Part shown: piece after piece, positions 1-6,664 of the stretch
Layout of the letters: each line of letters begins with the position of its first letter
Position numbering within the stretch: the first letter of the stretch is position 1
Assembly (NCBI GenBank): GCA_964512045.1
Contig: CAZEJK010000246.1
Span: 1-7,732, forward strand
Source: CAZEJK01 sp964512045
Lineage (GTDB): Bacteria; Acidobacteriota; Thermoanaerobaculia; Thermoanaerobaculales; Sulfomarinibacteraceae
Length of the DNA stretch: 7,732 nt
Direction of reading: 5' to 3'
Program-made: the position numbers and the translations under genes
The notes under the pieces: generated by a model
Database searches by the model: none
The model's input: the letters and a program-made list of their open reading frames with translations, nothing else
What the model was told of the DNA's origin: nothing

Positions 1-1
1 T

Positions 2-925
2 CGTCAGAAGGGGAGTGGAACGTTTAGCGGCTGTACCTTTCAGAACATTGCGTACCCGAGCTATCTCGGTGTCGCGATTGCAGTTGCCGGAGCCGGTACG
101 TTCGTGATCGACGGCTGTACGTTTCAGAACATCGGACGGGTCGGCGTCTTGGCTGCTGGGGGCGCGACAGTCACGATTCAGGGCTGTACATACACTGGCA
201 AGGGGGCTGGCGACCAGCTGGACTACGCGGCGACTGTGGACTCGGGAAGCCAGGGGACCTTTCAACAGAACACAGTGACCAACTGCTCCGGTACGGCCAG
301 TAGCGATGGATCAGAGTCGGCCGGAATCTTCGTCACCACTGCCAACGGTCCCGGCTCCGATCTGACGGTCACGAGCTGCACGTTCCTGAACAACACCGCT
401 GGTGCAGTCCGCGGGGTCGACGGCACCGCGGATACCGCAACCATGACGGCCGCCTTCAACCGGTTCTTCGGCAACGGCACCGGTATCTGGGACACGGTGG
501 GCACGATGACCGCCGAGAACAACTGGTTCGGGTGCAACGGTGGGCCGACGGATACGGTGAGCTGCGACGACGTGACCGGCACGCCCGATGCCGATCCGTG
601 GCTGGTTCTGAGCCTGAACGCGAACCCGGCCAGCATTCTCCCGGGGCAGAGCTCGACATTGACCGCGGATCTGAACACGAACTCGGACGCCGTCGATGTC
701 TCGGGCATCGGAAATGTCATCGATGGCACCCTGATCACTTTCGATCCTGGTGCGCTCGGATCGGTTGTTCCGACCTCTGCTGGAACCGCCAGTGGCACTG
801 CGACGTCGACCTATACCGCTGGCGCCTCGGGGGGTGTCACGACCGTGAGCGCCACGCTCGACAACGAAACGGTCAACGTCTCCCTCCCAGTGCCTGTGGA
901 GCTGTTGAGCTTCATGGCGGAGTAG
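2..925 (+). CDS. Secreted parallel beta-helix / Ig-like domain protein, 3' part (5' end outside window)
   Basis: The frame is open from the left edge to a TAG at 923-925, giving 307 residues of a longer protein. Residues about 1-170 carry imperfect beta-helix (PbH1/pectate-lyase-like) coils: GCTFQNI occurs twice (residues about 10-16 and 37-43), followed by GCTYTG, SCTFLNN and NRFFGNGTGIWD, then the NNWFGCNGGP motif that often closes such helices. A DADPWLVL linker leads into a Thr/Ser/Gly-rich Ig-like (Big/invasin-type) domain of about 90 residues containing GTLITFDPGALG and TTVSATLDNETVNV. The chain ends PVPVELLSFMAE with no transmembrane anchor, LPXTG or autotransporter barrel. An extracellular or surface location is inferred from the domain types; the signal peptide would lie upstream, out of view. 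The substrate is unknown. An ATG/GTG start inside this stretch (e.g. GTG at 104) is unlikely because beta-helix coils continue upstream of it. It converges on dnaE2 and is probably unrelated to it. Confidence 0.85.
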   Translation, partial: RQKGSGTFSGCTFQNIAYPSYLGVAIAVAGAGTFVIDGCTFQNIGRVGVLAAGGATVTIQGCTYTGKGAGDQLDYAATVDSGSQGTFQQNTVTNCSGTASSDGSESAGIFVTTANGPGSDLTVTSCTFLNNTAGAVRGVDGTADTATMTAAFNRFFGNGTGIWDTVGTMTAENNWFGCNGGPTDTVSCDDVTGTPDADPWLVLSLNANPASILPGQSSTLTADLNTNSDAVDVSGIGNVIDGTLITFDPGALGSVVPTSAGTASGTATSTYTAGASGGVTTVSATLDNETVNVSLPVPVELLSFMAE

Positions 926-966
926 AGCCGGCGGCACTCGACGGTCGGCAGCGGAACCGCAGCCAA

Positions 967-984
967 ACGGCGGTGCGGCGCCGT
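967..984 (-). terminator. Possible hairpin terminator of dnaE2 (weak)
   Basis: A 6-bp perfect inverted repeat, ACGGCG (967-972) with CGCCGT (979-984) around a 6-nt loop, begins within the dnaE2 stop codon in the convergent gap. In the minus direction the stem is followed by only TTT then GG, so it is a poor intrinsic terminator. In the plus direction no T-run follows. It may still help separate the two convergent transcripts. Confidence 0.25.
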
Positions 985-3900
985 CAATGAAAGTCATGGC
1001 TCGGTGGTGCGGCCACGGCCGGCAGCGGCCACAGCCGCTCTGCCTTGATGGAGATGATGCCGCCGCGCTTCTGCAGCACGCCTTCCACCATCAGCAGCGG
1101 GGAGCCGACGACGGTCTTGCGTTCCCGCTGAAAGAGGTCCGGCCGCAGGATCGCCTGCACCATGCCGGTCTCGTCCTCCAGCGTCAGGAACACGAACCCT
1201 TTGGCGGTTCCGGGCCGCTGGCGGACGATCACCGCGCCACCGTGGCGGACCCGCTCGCCGTCCGGCCGGTCCGCCAGGGCGTGCGCCGTCACGATGCCGT
1301 GCCGGCCGAGCTCCTCGCGGAGGTGGGCCACCAGGTGGGGACCGGCGGTCACTCCCGTGGATTGATAGTCGGCTGCGGTGGTCTCCCAGTCGCTCATCTC
1401 GGGCAGTGAGGCCGCATCGTCCACAGGTAGCTGATCGAGCAGCGGTCCGCGGCTGCGAGCCACCTGGGCCACCTGCCACTGGGCGGCCCGTCGCGACAGC
1501 CCGAAGCTCGCCAGAGCGCCGGCATGGGCGAGACGGTCCAGCTCGTCATCACTCAGGCGGCAGCGCCGCGCCAGATCGCGGCTGTCGCGGAACCGCTCGG
1601 TGGCCTGCTCGCTCTCGATCCGCTGGCCTGCGGCCGCGTGGAGCCCCTTGACATACCGTAAGCCGAGGCGCGCGGCGCCGCCCTCCCACCGGCACCGCCA
1701 GCCGGAGTGCTGGACATCCACCGGTCGCACCTCGACGCCGTGACGGACTGCGTCCTGGATCAGCGTCGAAGGGTGGTAGAACCCCATCGGCCATGCGTTC
1801 AGCAGCCCGGTGTAGAACGCGGTGGGGTGGTGTGCTTTGAGGTACGCCGACGCGTACACGATCAGGGCGAAGCTCGCCGCGTGCGACTCGGGGAACCCGT
1901 ACAGCGCGAACGAGGTGATCGCCTGCACCACCTGATCCTGCACCTCGCCGGTGATCCCGCGCCGGCTCATGCCGTCCCGCAGCCGCTGCTCGATTGCCTG
2001 CATCTTGTCCACCGAGCGCTTGAACCCCATGGCGCGCCGCAGCTCCTCGGCCTCGCCGCCGGTGAACCCGGCCGCCACCATCGCCATGCGCAGCAGCTGC
2101 TCCTGGAACAGCGGTACACCGAGGGTGCGCTTGAGGATCGGCTCCAGCGATGGATGGGGGTACGTGACCTTCTGTCGCCCGCGGCGGCGCTCCAGGTACG
2201 GGTTGGTCATGTTGCCGGTGATCGGGCCGGGACGGATGATCGCCACCTGGACCACCAGGTCGTAGAAACGCTCCGGCCGGTTCCGCGGCAGCGACGCCAT
2301 CTGTGCCCGGCTCTCCACCTGGAACAGCCCCACGGTCTCGGCGCGCTGCAGCATCTCGTAGACCTTCGGGTCGTCCGGCGGCAGGTGGGCCAGGTCGATA
2401 TGCACCCCCTCATGGGTGCGGATCATCGGCACCATCTGCTCGATGGCATCGAGCATCCCCAGCCCGAGCAGGTCCACCTTGATGATGCCCAGGTCGGCGC
2501 AGTCGTCCTTGTCCCACTGAATCACGGTGCGTCCAGGCATGGATGCCGGCTCCAGGGGCACCACCTCGTCCAATCGGCCTGCGGCCATCACCATCCCGCC
2601 CGAGTGCTGACCAAGGTGTCGCGGCAGGTTCTGGATCTGCCACCACAGACGCGCGAACCGCTGCATCTCGGGCGAGGCTGGGTCGAGCCCGGCCTCGCCG
2701 ATCTGCTCGTCGAGAGTCCGAGTGCCGGCACGAATCTCGGAGACTGCGTGACGGCCGATCGCCCGTGCCAGGCGGTCCACCTGCTCGAGCGAAAGCCCGA
2801 GCGCCTTGCCCACCTCACGGGCGGCGGAGCGCTCGCGGTAGGTGATGACATTGGCGGTCATGGCGGCGCCGTGCGGCCCGTAGCGGTCGTACACGTACTG
2901 GATCACCGACTCTCGCTGGTCGCCGGAGGGAAGATCGAGGTCGATATCGGGCCACTCGCCCCGCTCCTCGGAAAGGAACCGCTCGAACAGCAGCTCCATC
3001 TTCACCGGATCCACGGCGGTGATCGACAGGGCGTAGCACACCGCGCTGTTGGCGGCCGAGCCACGGCCCTGGGCGAGGATCCCCCGCTCCTGGCAGAACC
3101 GGACGATGTCCCACACGATCAGGAAGTAGCCTGCCAGGTCGAGCTTCTCGATCAGATTCAGCTCCGTTGTGAGCTGGTCCTGGGCTCGGGCTGTCAGTGG
3201 CCGGAACCTGGTGCGAGCACCGTTCCAGGTGATCTGGCGGAGATAGGATGCCGGCGTCTCGCCGGGCGGGAGGGGATACTCGGGGAACCGGTAGCCCAGG
3301 TTGGCGAGGGTGAAGTCCAGGTCGCCGGTCAGCTCCACCGTTGCGTCGAGCGCCTCGGGAAGGTCGGCGAACAGCTCTGCCATCTCCGACGCCGACTTGA
3401 GACGTCGCTCCCGGTTCGCCTGCAGCAGGGCGCCGGCAGCATGCAGGGGTGTGCCCGCACGGATGCAGCAGAGCACGTCGTAGAGGTCGCGGTCGCCTGT
3501 ACGTCCGAACCGAACCCCGTTGGTGGCGGCCACCGGCAGCCGAAGGCGGCGCGCCAAATCCACCAGAGCACGGCTGCGATGCTCGGAGGCACGCAGCCGG
3601 TGGCGCTGGAGCTCCACATGCAGACGGCCGCGGAAGGTGCTCGTCAGGCGCTCGAGTGTGTCACGAGCGCTGTCCAGACCTCCAGTGGAGAGCGCTTGTG
3701 CCACCGGCCCTTCGTCGCCGCCAGTGAGACAGTGGAGCCCTTCGGAGTGCTGGGCAATCAGCCCCCACGTGGCCCGCGCCGTTCCTTTCGGCCGGCCGCG
3801 TGCCGCTGCGGTCAGCAGCCGGCAGAGGTTGCGGTAGCCGATGGCAGACCGCACGAGCAGCGTGAGCCGCGGCAGGGGCCCGGCTGGTTGCTGCGCACCG

Positions 3901-4319
3901 TGCTCCGCGTGCTCGTGAGCAGGCGGTTGGAGAGGGTCCGGTTGAAATGGCAGGAGCCGAGGACATGGTGCAGCGGACGAGGGATCGAGGACGACCTCGG
4001 CGCCGACAATCGCCCGCAGCCCCGCCTTCCGAGCCGCAGCGTGCACACGGGGAGCGCCGTACACCCCGTTGGTGTCGGCCACGGCCAGTGCTTCGAGGCC
4101 GAGCTCTGCGGCCCGCTCCACCAGATCCTCCGGCTGGGAGGCGCCATCGAGGAACGAGAACGCGGAGGCCGCGTGCAGCTCCACATACGGCCGCGGGCTC
4201 GAGCCACTGGCCGGCGGTCGCCACGACCGCTGCCGCAGCTGCTCCTTGCGCGCACCGGGGCTGGTCCGGTGGCTGAGCCCGGCGAGCCAGTCCTTGGGAG
4301 GTGGAACGGCGTCGCTCAA
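984..4319 (-). CDS. dnaE2: Error-prone DNA polymerase III alpha-like subunit DnaE2 (ImuC)
   Basis: This is the C-family polymerase that performs damage-induced mutagenic translesion synthesis with ImuA and ImuB; it acts in the cytoplasm on the clamp-bound primer terminus. At 1111 aa it fits the family (about 1050-1100). A PHP domain starts at residue 45 (ELHAASAFSFLDG). Its HxH metal motif is broken (H49 kept, Ala at 51), as is common in DnaE2. The palm has GRGSAANSAVCYALS (418-432), the catalytic pair in PDIDLDL (D460, D462) and the third aspartate in KVDLLGLG (D616). HLGQHSGG, LFQEQLLRMA and FPESHAASFALIVY follow. The C-terminus carries an HhH-like region and an OB fold (about 1028-1095). 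The start is the TTG at 4319-4317, overlapping the upstream TGA stop, with GGAG at 4331-4328 placed 8 nt before it. The frame stays open further upstream to an ATG at 4451, but that extension overlaps the four-helix gene, is low-complexity and is not conserved-looking. GTG at codon 46 is a weaker alternative. Confidence 0.96.
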   Translation of the reverse strand: MSDAVPPPKDWLAGLSHRTSPGARKEQLRQRSWRPPASGSSPRPYVELHAASAFSFLDGASQPEDLVERAAELGLEALAVADTNGVYGAPRVHAAARKAGLRAIVGAEVVLDPSSAAPCPRLLPFQPDPLQPPAHEHAEHGAQQPAGPLPRLTLLVRSAIGYRNLCRLLTAAARGRPKGTARATWGLIAQHSEGLHCLTGGDEGPVAQALSTGGLDSARDTLERLTSTFRGRLHVELQRHRLRASEHRSRALVDLARRLRLPVAATNGVRFGRTGDRDLYDVLCCIRAGTPLHAAGALLQANRERRLKSASEMAELFADLPEALDATVELTGDLDFTLANLGYRFPEYPLPPGETPASYLRQITWNGARTRFRPLTARAQDQLTTELNLIEKLDLAGYFLIVWDIVRFCQERGILAQGRGSAANSAVCYALSITAVDPVKMELLFERFLSEERGEWPDIDLDLPSGDQRESVIQYVYDRYGPHGAAMTANVITYRERSAAREVGKALGLSLEQVDRLARAIGRHAVSEIRAGTRTLDEQIGEAGLDPASPEMQRFARLWWQIQNLPRHLGQHSGGMVMAAGRLDEVVPLEPASMPGRTVIQWDKDDCADLGIIKVDLLGLGMLDAIEQMVPMIRTHEGVHIDLAHLPPDDPKVYEMLQRAETVGLFQVESRAQMASLPRNRPERFYDLVVQVAIIRPGPITGNMTNPYLERRRGRQKVTYPHPSLEPILKRTLGVPLFQEQLLRMAMVAAGFTGGEAEELRRAMGFKRSVDKMQAIEQRLRDGMSRRGITGEVQDQVVQAITSFALYGFPESHAASFALIVYASAYLKAHHPTAFYTGLLNAWPMGFYHPSTLIQDAVRHGVEVRPVDVQHSGWRCRWEGGAARLGLRYVKGLHAAAGQRIESEQATERFRDSRDLARRCRLSDDELDRLAHAGALASFGLSRRAAQWQVAQVARSRGPLLDQLPVDDAASLPEMSDWETTAADYQSTGVTAGPHLVAHLREELGRHGIVTAHALADRPDGERVRHGGAVIVRQRPGTAKGFVFLTLEDETGMVQAILRPDLFQRERKTVVGSPLLMVEGVLQKRGGIISIKAERLWPLPAVAAPPSHDFH

Positions 4320-4666
4320 TGCTCCCGCTCCGGCGCCCGCGCGAGCTCGGCCAGCTCGGGCACCATCCGTGCGACCAGCTCGCGGCTGCTGTGCAGCGAG
4401 TCGATGTCCTCCAGACCGAGATCGAGGCACGTTTCCATCAGGTCTGCACACTCGGTAGCGGAGCGAAACGCCGCCCGGAGGTACCGATGCTGCTCGGTCG
4501 CCACGCTGGAGGACGCCTCGCTGAGCCCCGAAAGCACCGAGCCGGCGGCCCGGCGCAGCTGGCTTGCGATCCGTACGTGCATCGGATCGAGCCGGTCGGC
4601 GACCTGATCCGCCAGCGGAACGAGGCGGACGGCGGTGAGGTAGGCGGTGACGGGTCGGTGGGACAT
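4316..4666 (-). CDS. Four-helix-bundle protein of the S23 / Avd-like family
   Basis: The product is a 116-aa all-alpha protein. The family signature is clear: QLRRAAGSVLSGLSEASS (residues 36-53) matches the conserved QLRRAA-S-x-x-N/G-x-x-E segment of 23S-rRNA intervening-sequence (S23, TIGR02436-type) proteins. It is followed by RYLRAAFRSATECADLMETC and a last amphipathic helix (about 88-111). Predicted helices are about 9-26, 28-50, 57-83 and 86-111. The ATG at 4666 is chosen because AAAGGAG (4678-4672) sits 5 nt upstream; the open frame extends upstream to 4858, but that part runs through repeats. The stop TGA overlaps the TTG start of dnaE2, implying coupled translation. The family includes Avd, a basic pentameric partner of the retroelement reverse transcriptase, but most members have no known function. 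A role in the ImuA/ImuB/DnaE2 mutasome is inferred from position only. Confidence 0.88.
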   Translation of the reverse strand: MSHRPVTAYLTAVRLVPLADQVADRLDPMHVRIASQLRRAAGSVLSGLSEASSSVATEQHRYLRAAFRSATECADLMETCLDLGLEDIDSLHSSRELVARMVPELAELARAPEREH

Positions 4667-4671
4667 GGGAG

Positions 4672-4678
4672 CTCCTTT
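4672..4678 (-). promoter_or_regulatory. Ribosome binding site of the four-helix-bundle gene
   Basis: AAAGGAG on the minus strand lies 5 nt before ATG 4666-4664. It fixes the start and excludes the longer open frame upstream. Confidence 0.8.
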
Positions 4679-4683
4679 GGGAA

Positions 4684-4711
4684 GTTCAGAGCTTTGAGTT
4701 TTGAGTTTTGA
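4684..4711 (+). repeat. Heptanucleotide tandem repeat, GTTTTGA type
   Basis: Four consecutive 7-bp units in strict register: GTTCAGA (4684), GCTTTGA (4691), GTTTTGA (4698) and GTTTTGA (4705). The array ends 6 nt from the Shine-Dalgarno sequence of the four-helix gene and so lies in its 5' leader. Confidence 0.8.
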
Positions 4712-4770
4712 GCTCCACCCACCCGGCCGGGGGGAGAGCCGGAGACCAGGGCCGGCAACCGGAAAGGTCA

Positions 4771-4798
4771 GAGTTGAGAATGCAGAGTGCAGAGTTGC
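4771..4798 (+). repeat. Heptanucleotide tandem repeat, GAGTTGA/GAGTGCA type
   Basis: Four 7-bp units in register: GAGTTGA (4771), GAATGCA (4778), GAGTGCA (4785) and GAGTTGC (4792). The first five positions follow the same GAGTT core as the array at 4684-4711 and in the same orientation. Confidence 0.7.
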
Positions 4799-4890
4799 CC
4801 CCGCCCGCCCAGAGGAGGGCCGGGGCCGGCTTCCGGCTGGCGGGACCGGGGACGGCAACGGGCTCCCGGGGACGGGGTAAAAGCCGGATC

Positions 4891-4918
4891 CGGATATCGG
4901 AGGCTGGAAACCGGAACT
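4891..4918 (+). repeat. Degenerate heptanucleotide repeat, CGGAnnn type
   Basis: Four units spaced exactly 7 bp: CGGATAT (4891), CGGAGGC (4898), TGGAAAC (4905) and CGGAACT (4912). A further CGGA lies 6 bp before the first. The core differs from the GAGTT arrays but the period is the same. Confidence 0.55.
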
Positions 4919-4967
4919 GAATCGAGTGCGACACGTCCGGACAGCGAGACGCGGGCCGCTTCAACGA

Positions 4968-4984
4968 GAGCGGCGAAGCCGCTC
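4968..4984. other. Perfect 7-bp stem-loop downstream of imuB
   Basis: GAGCGGC (4968-4974) and GCCGCTC (4978-4984) form a 7-bp GC-rich stem with a 3-nt loop, about 80 nt after the imuB stop in the direction of transcription. No T-run follows on the minus strand, so it is not a standard intrinsic terminator. It could stabilise the upstream imuAB transcript end or be an attenuating hairpin between the two halves of the locus. Confidence 0.5.
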
Positions 4985-5010
4985 GGCTCATCTGGGTGGG
5001 AGGGGGGAAT

Positions 5011-5045
5011 TCAAAACTCATAACTTATAACTCATAACTCAAGAC
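5011..5045 (-). repeat. Heptanucleotide tandem repeat, GTTATGA type (inverted relative to the 4684 array)
   Basis: Five 7-bp units in register on the plus strand: TCAAAAC (5011), TCATAAC (5018), TTATAAC (5025), TCATAAC (5032) and TCAAGAC (5039). Read on the minus strand they become GAGTTAT/GAGTTTT units, the same core as the other arrays but in opposite orientation. The array starts 18 bp after the imuB stop and is a conspicuous AT-rich island in GC-rich DNA. Confidence 0.85.
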
Positions 5046-5063
5046 GGAGTGGGGGGAGGGGGT

Positions 5064-6644
5064 TCAATCGTAGACTCCATCCGCGTACCAGTCGCCGGTC
5101 CGGCGGTCGCGGTAGATCCGGTAGAGGCCGCCGTCGGACAGCTCCACGTCCCAGTACTCACGGTCCACCGGAGCTTCGCGCCACCATCCGTCCTCGACGG
5201 TCCACGGGCCGGCGGCAACTCGTACGAGACCCTGGATTTGGAGCCGTCTGGAGCTGCCGTTGCTCGACGGTGCAACGCGCACCGAGGCCAGGCGAAACGG
5301 GTCGGACGGCGGATGCGTGGCCTCCTGTGGCCCTGCGTTTGGCGGCGTTGCAGCCGGTTGACCTTCGGTGATCACCTCCAGCTCCACTGGCGGCCGGAGC
5401 ACGCGCACCGCCAGCAGCCCGTGACCCTCCCGCGCTTCGGGCACGACCTTGGGGGGCGGCGGCGGGTCGTAGGGGGCCGAGCCGTAGCGTTCGGGAAGAT
5501 GCCCATCGACAGCGCGCGCCGAGCCGACGCGCTCCGGGCCGAGCTGAGCAGCGAGCCGGGCCAGAGTCGTGGCGACCGTGTCCGGATGCAGCTCGGCAGC
5601 GCCGAACAGGGTGAGCTGTGCCTGCCGGGGACGGTCCGGATGCGCAGTGCAGGTGAACGCCGTCACTGGCGCGCCGGGCGTATGGGCCTCGAGATCGAGC
5701 CGCAGTAGCTCCACGAGAGTTCGCACATCACTGGTAGGCGCCGGCAGCTCGAGAGTACGGCAGTGGTGCCCCTCCGGCTCCAGCTCGAGATCCACCTCGA
5801 GGCAACGGCACGCGACACCTCCCTGGAGAAGACGACGCTGGATTCGCTCCAGCGCGGTGGTCACGGCGGCGAGGAACGGCTCCAGAGTGGCCACCGGCCA
5901 CTCCAGCAGCATCCCTTCACTGACCCGATCCGGTGGCTGGTGGGGCACCAGAGGCCGAGGATCGATCCCACGTGCAGCCTGGTGCAGCAGCCGCCCCTCG
6001 TCACCGAGCCTGCTGGTGACCTCCGCCGCCGGCAGGCGAGCGAAGTCGCCGACCGTCCGGACTCCCCAGCGCTCGAGCCGCTCGGCGGTGCGCAGCTCGG
6101 GGCTCAGCCGGTTGAGCGGTAGTGGAGCGAGGAAGGTGCTCTCATGCCCCGAAGGAACGATGGTGGGGGAGTCCGGAAGCTCGGCAGCGATCCGTGCCGC
6201 CTGGGTGCTCGAAGCGATGCCGACTCGGATCGGCAGCCCGATCGCCTCGGCCGCCACCGTAGCTGATTGACCGAGGTCGTGCTCCGGTCGGTCACCGGGG
6301 AACAGGTGCTCGGTGCCGGTGATCTCGGCCAGCACTGCACCCGGCTCGCGGGACTCCACCTGCGGCGAGAACGCGCTCGCCACCTCGATCAACGCCTCCT
6401 GGGCCGCCCGCTCGCTGGTGTCGTCACGGCCGCGGGCGATCAGATCCGGCAGTAGCGCTCGCGCCTGCGTGAGGCTCATCCCCGCTCGCACGCCGGCCTG
6501 GCGCGCCGGCCGGGTCGCCGCAACGATCCGCGCCGCGGTGCCGTTGCCGGTGCATACGACGGCCGCCTCGCCCACCAGCTCGGGCTCCGAGCGGAGCCGG
6601 GCGGCCAACGGAAACAGGGGGATGAAGAAGCAGGCGAAGCGCAT
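5064..6644 (-). CDS. imuB: ImuB: Y-family polymerase-like mutasome adaptor, catalytically dead
   Basis: The 526-aa protein has the Y-family (DinB/UmuC) fold in residues about 1-340. The catalytic acids are absent: the N-terminal strand reads RFACFFIPLFPL in place of the DxDxFF segment, and the second site reads LAEITGTEHLFPG (104-116) in place of S-[IL]-D-E. This is the hallmark of ImuB, a non-catalytic hub that recruits ImuA and DnaE2. A beta-clamp-binding pentapeptide QLTLF occupies residues 343-347. A Pro-rich linker (393-398, PPPPP) follows. The C-terminal domain (about 450-526) contains GPWTVEDGWW, REYWDVELSDGG, YRIYRDRRTGDWY and a terminal GVYD, typical of ImuB C-termini. The ATG at 6644 is the start because MRFACFF aligns with the first beta strand; the frame stays open upstream, overlapping imuA. 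No canonical Shine-Dalgarno precedes it, so translation probably depends on termination of imuA 17 nt upstream. Confidence 0.93.
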   Translation of the reverse strand: MRFACFFIPLFPLAARLRSEPELVGEAAVVCTGNGTAARIVAATRPARQAGVRAGMSLTQARALLPDLIARGRDDTSERAAQEALIEVASAFSPQVESREPGAVLAEITGTEHLFPGDRPEHDLGQSATVAAEAIGLPIRVGIASSTQAARIAAELPDSPTIVPSGHESTFLAPLPLNRLSPELRTAERLERWGVRTVGDFARLPAAEVTSRLGDEGRLLHQAARGIDPRPLVPHQPPDRVSEGMLLEWPVATLEPFLAAVTTALERIQRRLLQGGVACRCLEVDLELEPEGHHCRTLELPAPTSDVRTLVELLRLDLEAHTPGAPVTAFTCTAHPDRPRQAQLTLFGAAELHPDTVATTLARLAAQLGPERVGSARAVDGHLPERYGSAPYDPPPPPKVVPEAREGHGLLAVRVLRPPVELEVITEGQPAATPPNAGPQEATHPPSDPFRLASVRVAPSSNGSSRRLQIQGLVRVAAGPWTVEDGWWREAPVDREYWDVELSDGGLYRIYRDRRTGDWYADGVYD

Positions 6645-6650
6645 TATCTT

Positions 6651-6664
6651 GAGTTCAGAGTTCA
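6651..6664 (+). repeat. Two-unit heptanucleotide repeat (GAGTTCA) at the imuA-imuB junction
   Basis: GAGTTCA occurs twice in tandem (6651-6657, 6658-6664). The second copy contains the imuA stop codon (6662-6664), and the pair occupies the place where the ribosome binding site of imuB would be expected. The core matches the GAGTT arrays downstream of imuB. Confidence 0.7.

Larger units (their letters stand above)
4667..5063. other. Non-coding gap between imuB and the four-helix gene, rich in 7-bp-periodic sequence
   Basis: This 397-bp gap separates two parts of what otherwise looks like one operon. Open frames crossing it are low-complexity run-ons of the flanking genes. Much of it reads as short tandem blocks with a 7-bp period: GAGTTTT-type units at 4684-4711, GAGTTGA/GAGTGCA-type at 4771-4798, CGGAnnn-type at 4891-4918 and TCATAAC-type at 5011-5045. 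A GCCGG-rich stretch (4725-4880) and a 7-bp-stem hairpin (4968-4984) lie between them. I see no sigma70-type promoter with correct spacing and no copy of the 11-bp repeat found before imuA. Whether the four-helix/dnaE2 pair has its own promoter cannot be settled by eye. Confidence 0.7.

Noticed and set aside
4320..4451. Upstream extension of dnaE2 to an ATG at 4451
   Set aside because: The 44 extra residues are Arg/Ala/Gly-rich, overlap the four-helix gene in another frame, and add nothing that resembles DnaE2. The TTG at 4319 has an RBS and a stop-start overlap.
1707..4607. 966-codon open frame on the plus strand across dnaE2
   Set aside because: It is fully antisense to dnaE2, whose protein matches the polymerase family from end to end. 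The plus-strand translation has no recognisable domain and is explained by GC-rich third positions that suppress stop codons.
4316..4666. Diversity-generating retroelement (Avd with reverse transcriptase and template/variable repeats)
   Set aside because: No reverse transcriptase and no template/variable repeat pair is found in the window. Only the fold family of the small protein is shared.
4667..4858. Upstream extension of the four-helix gene
   Set aside because: It translates the heptamer repeats and GCCGG-rich DNA. The strong AAAGGAG before ATG 4666 marks the real start.
5011..5045. CRISPR-like array
   Set aside because: The units are 7 bp with no spacers, and no cas gene is present. 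These are short tandem repeats.
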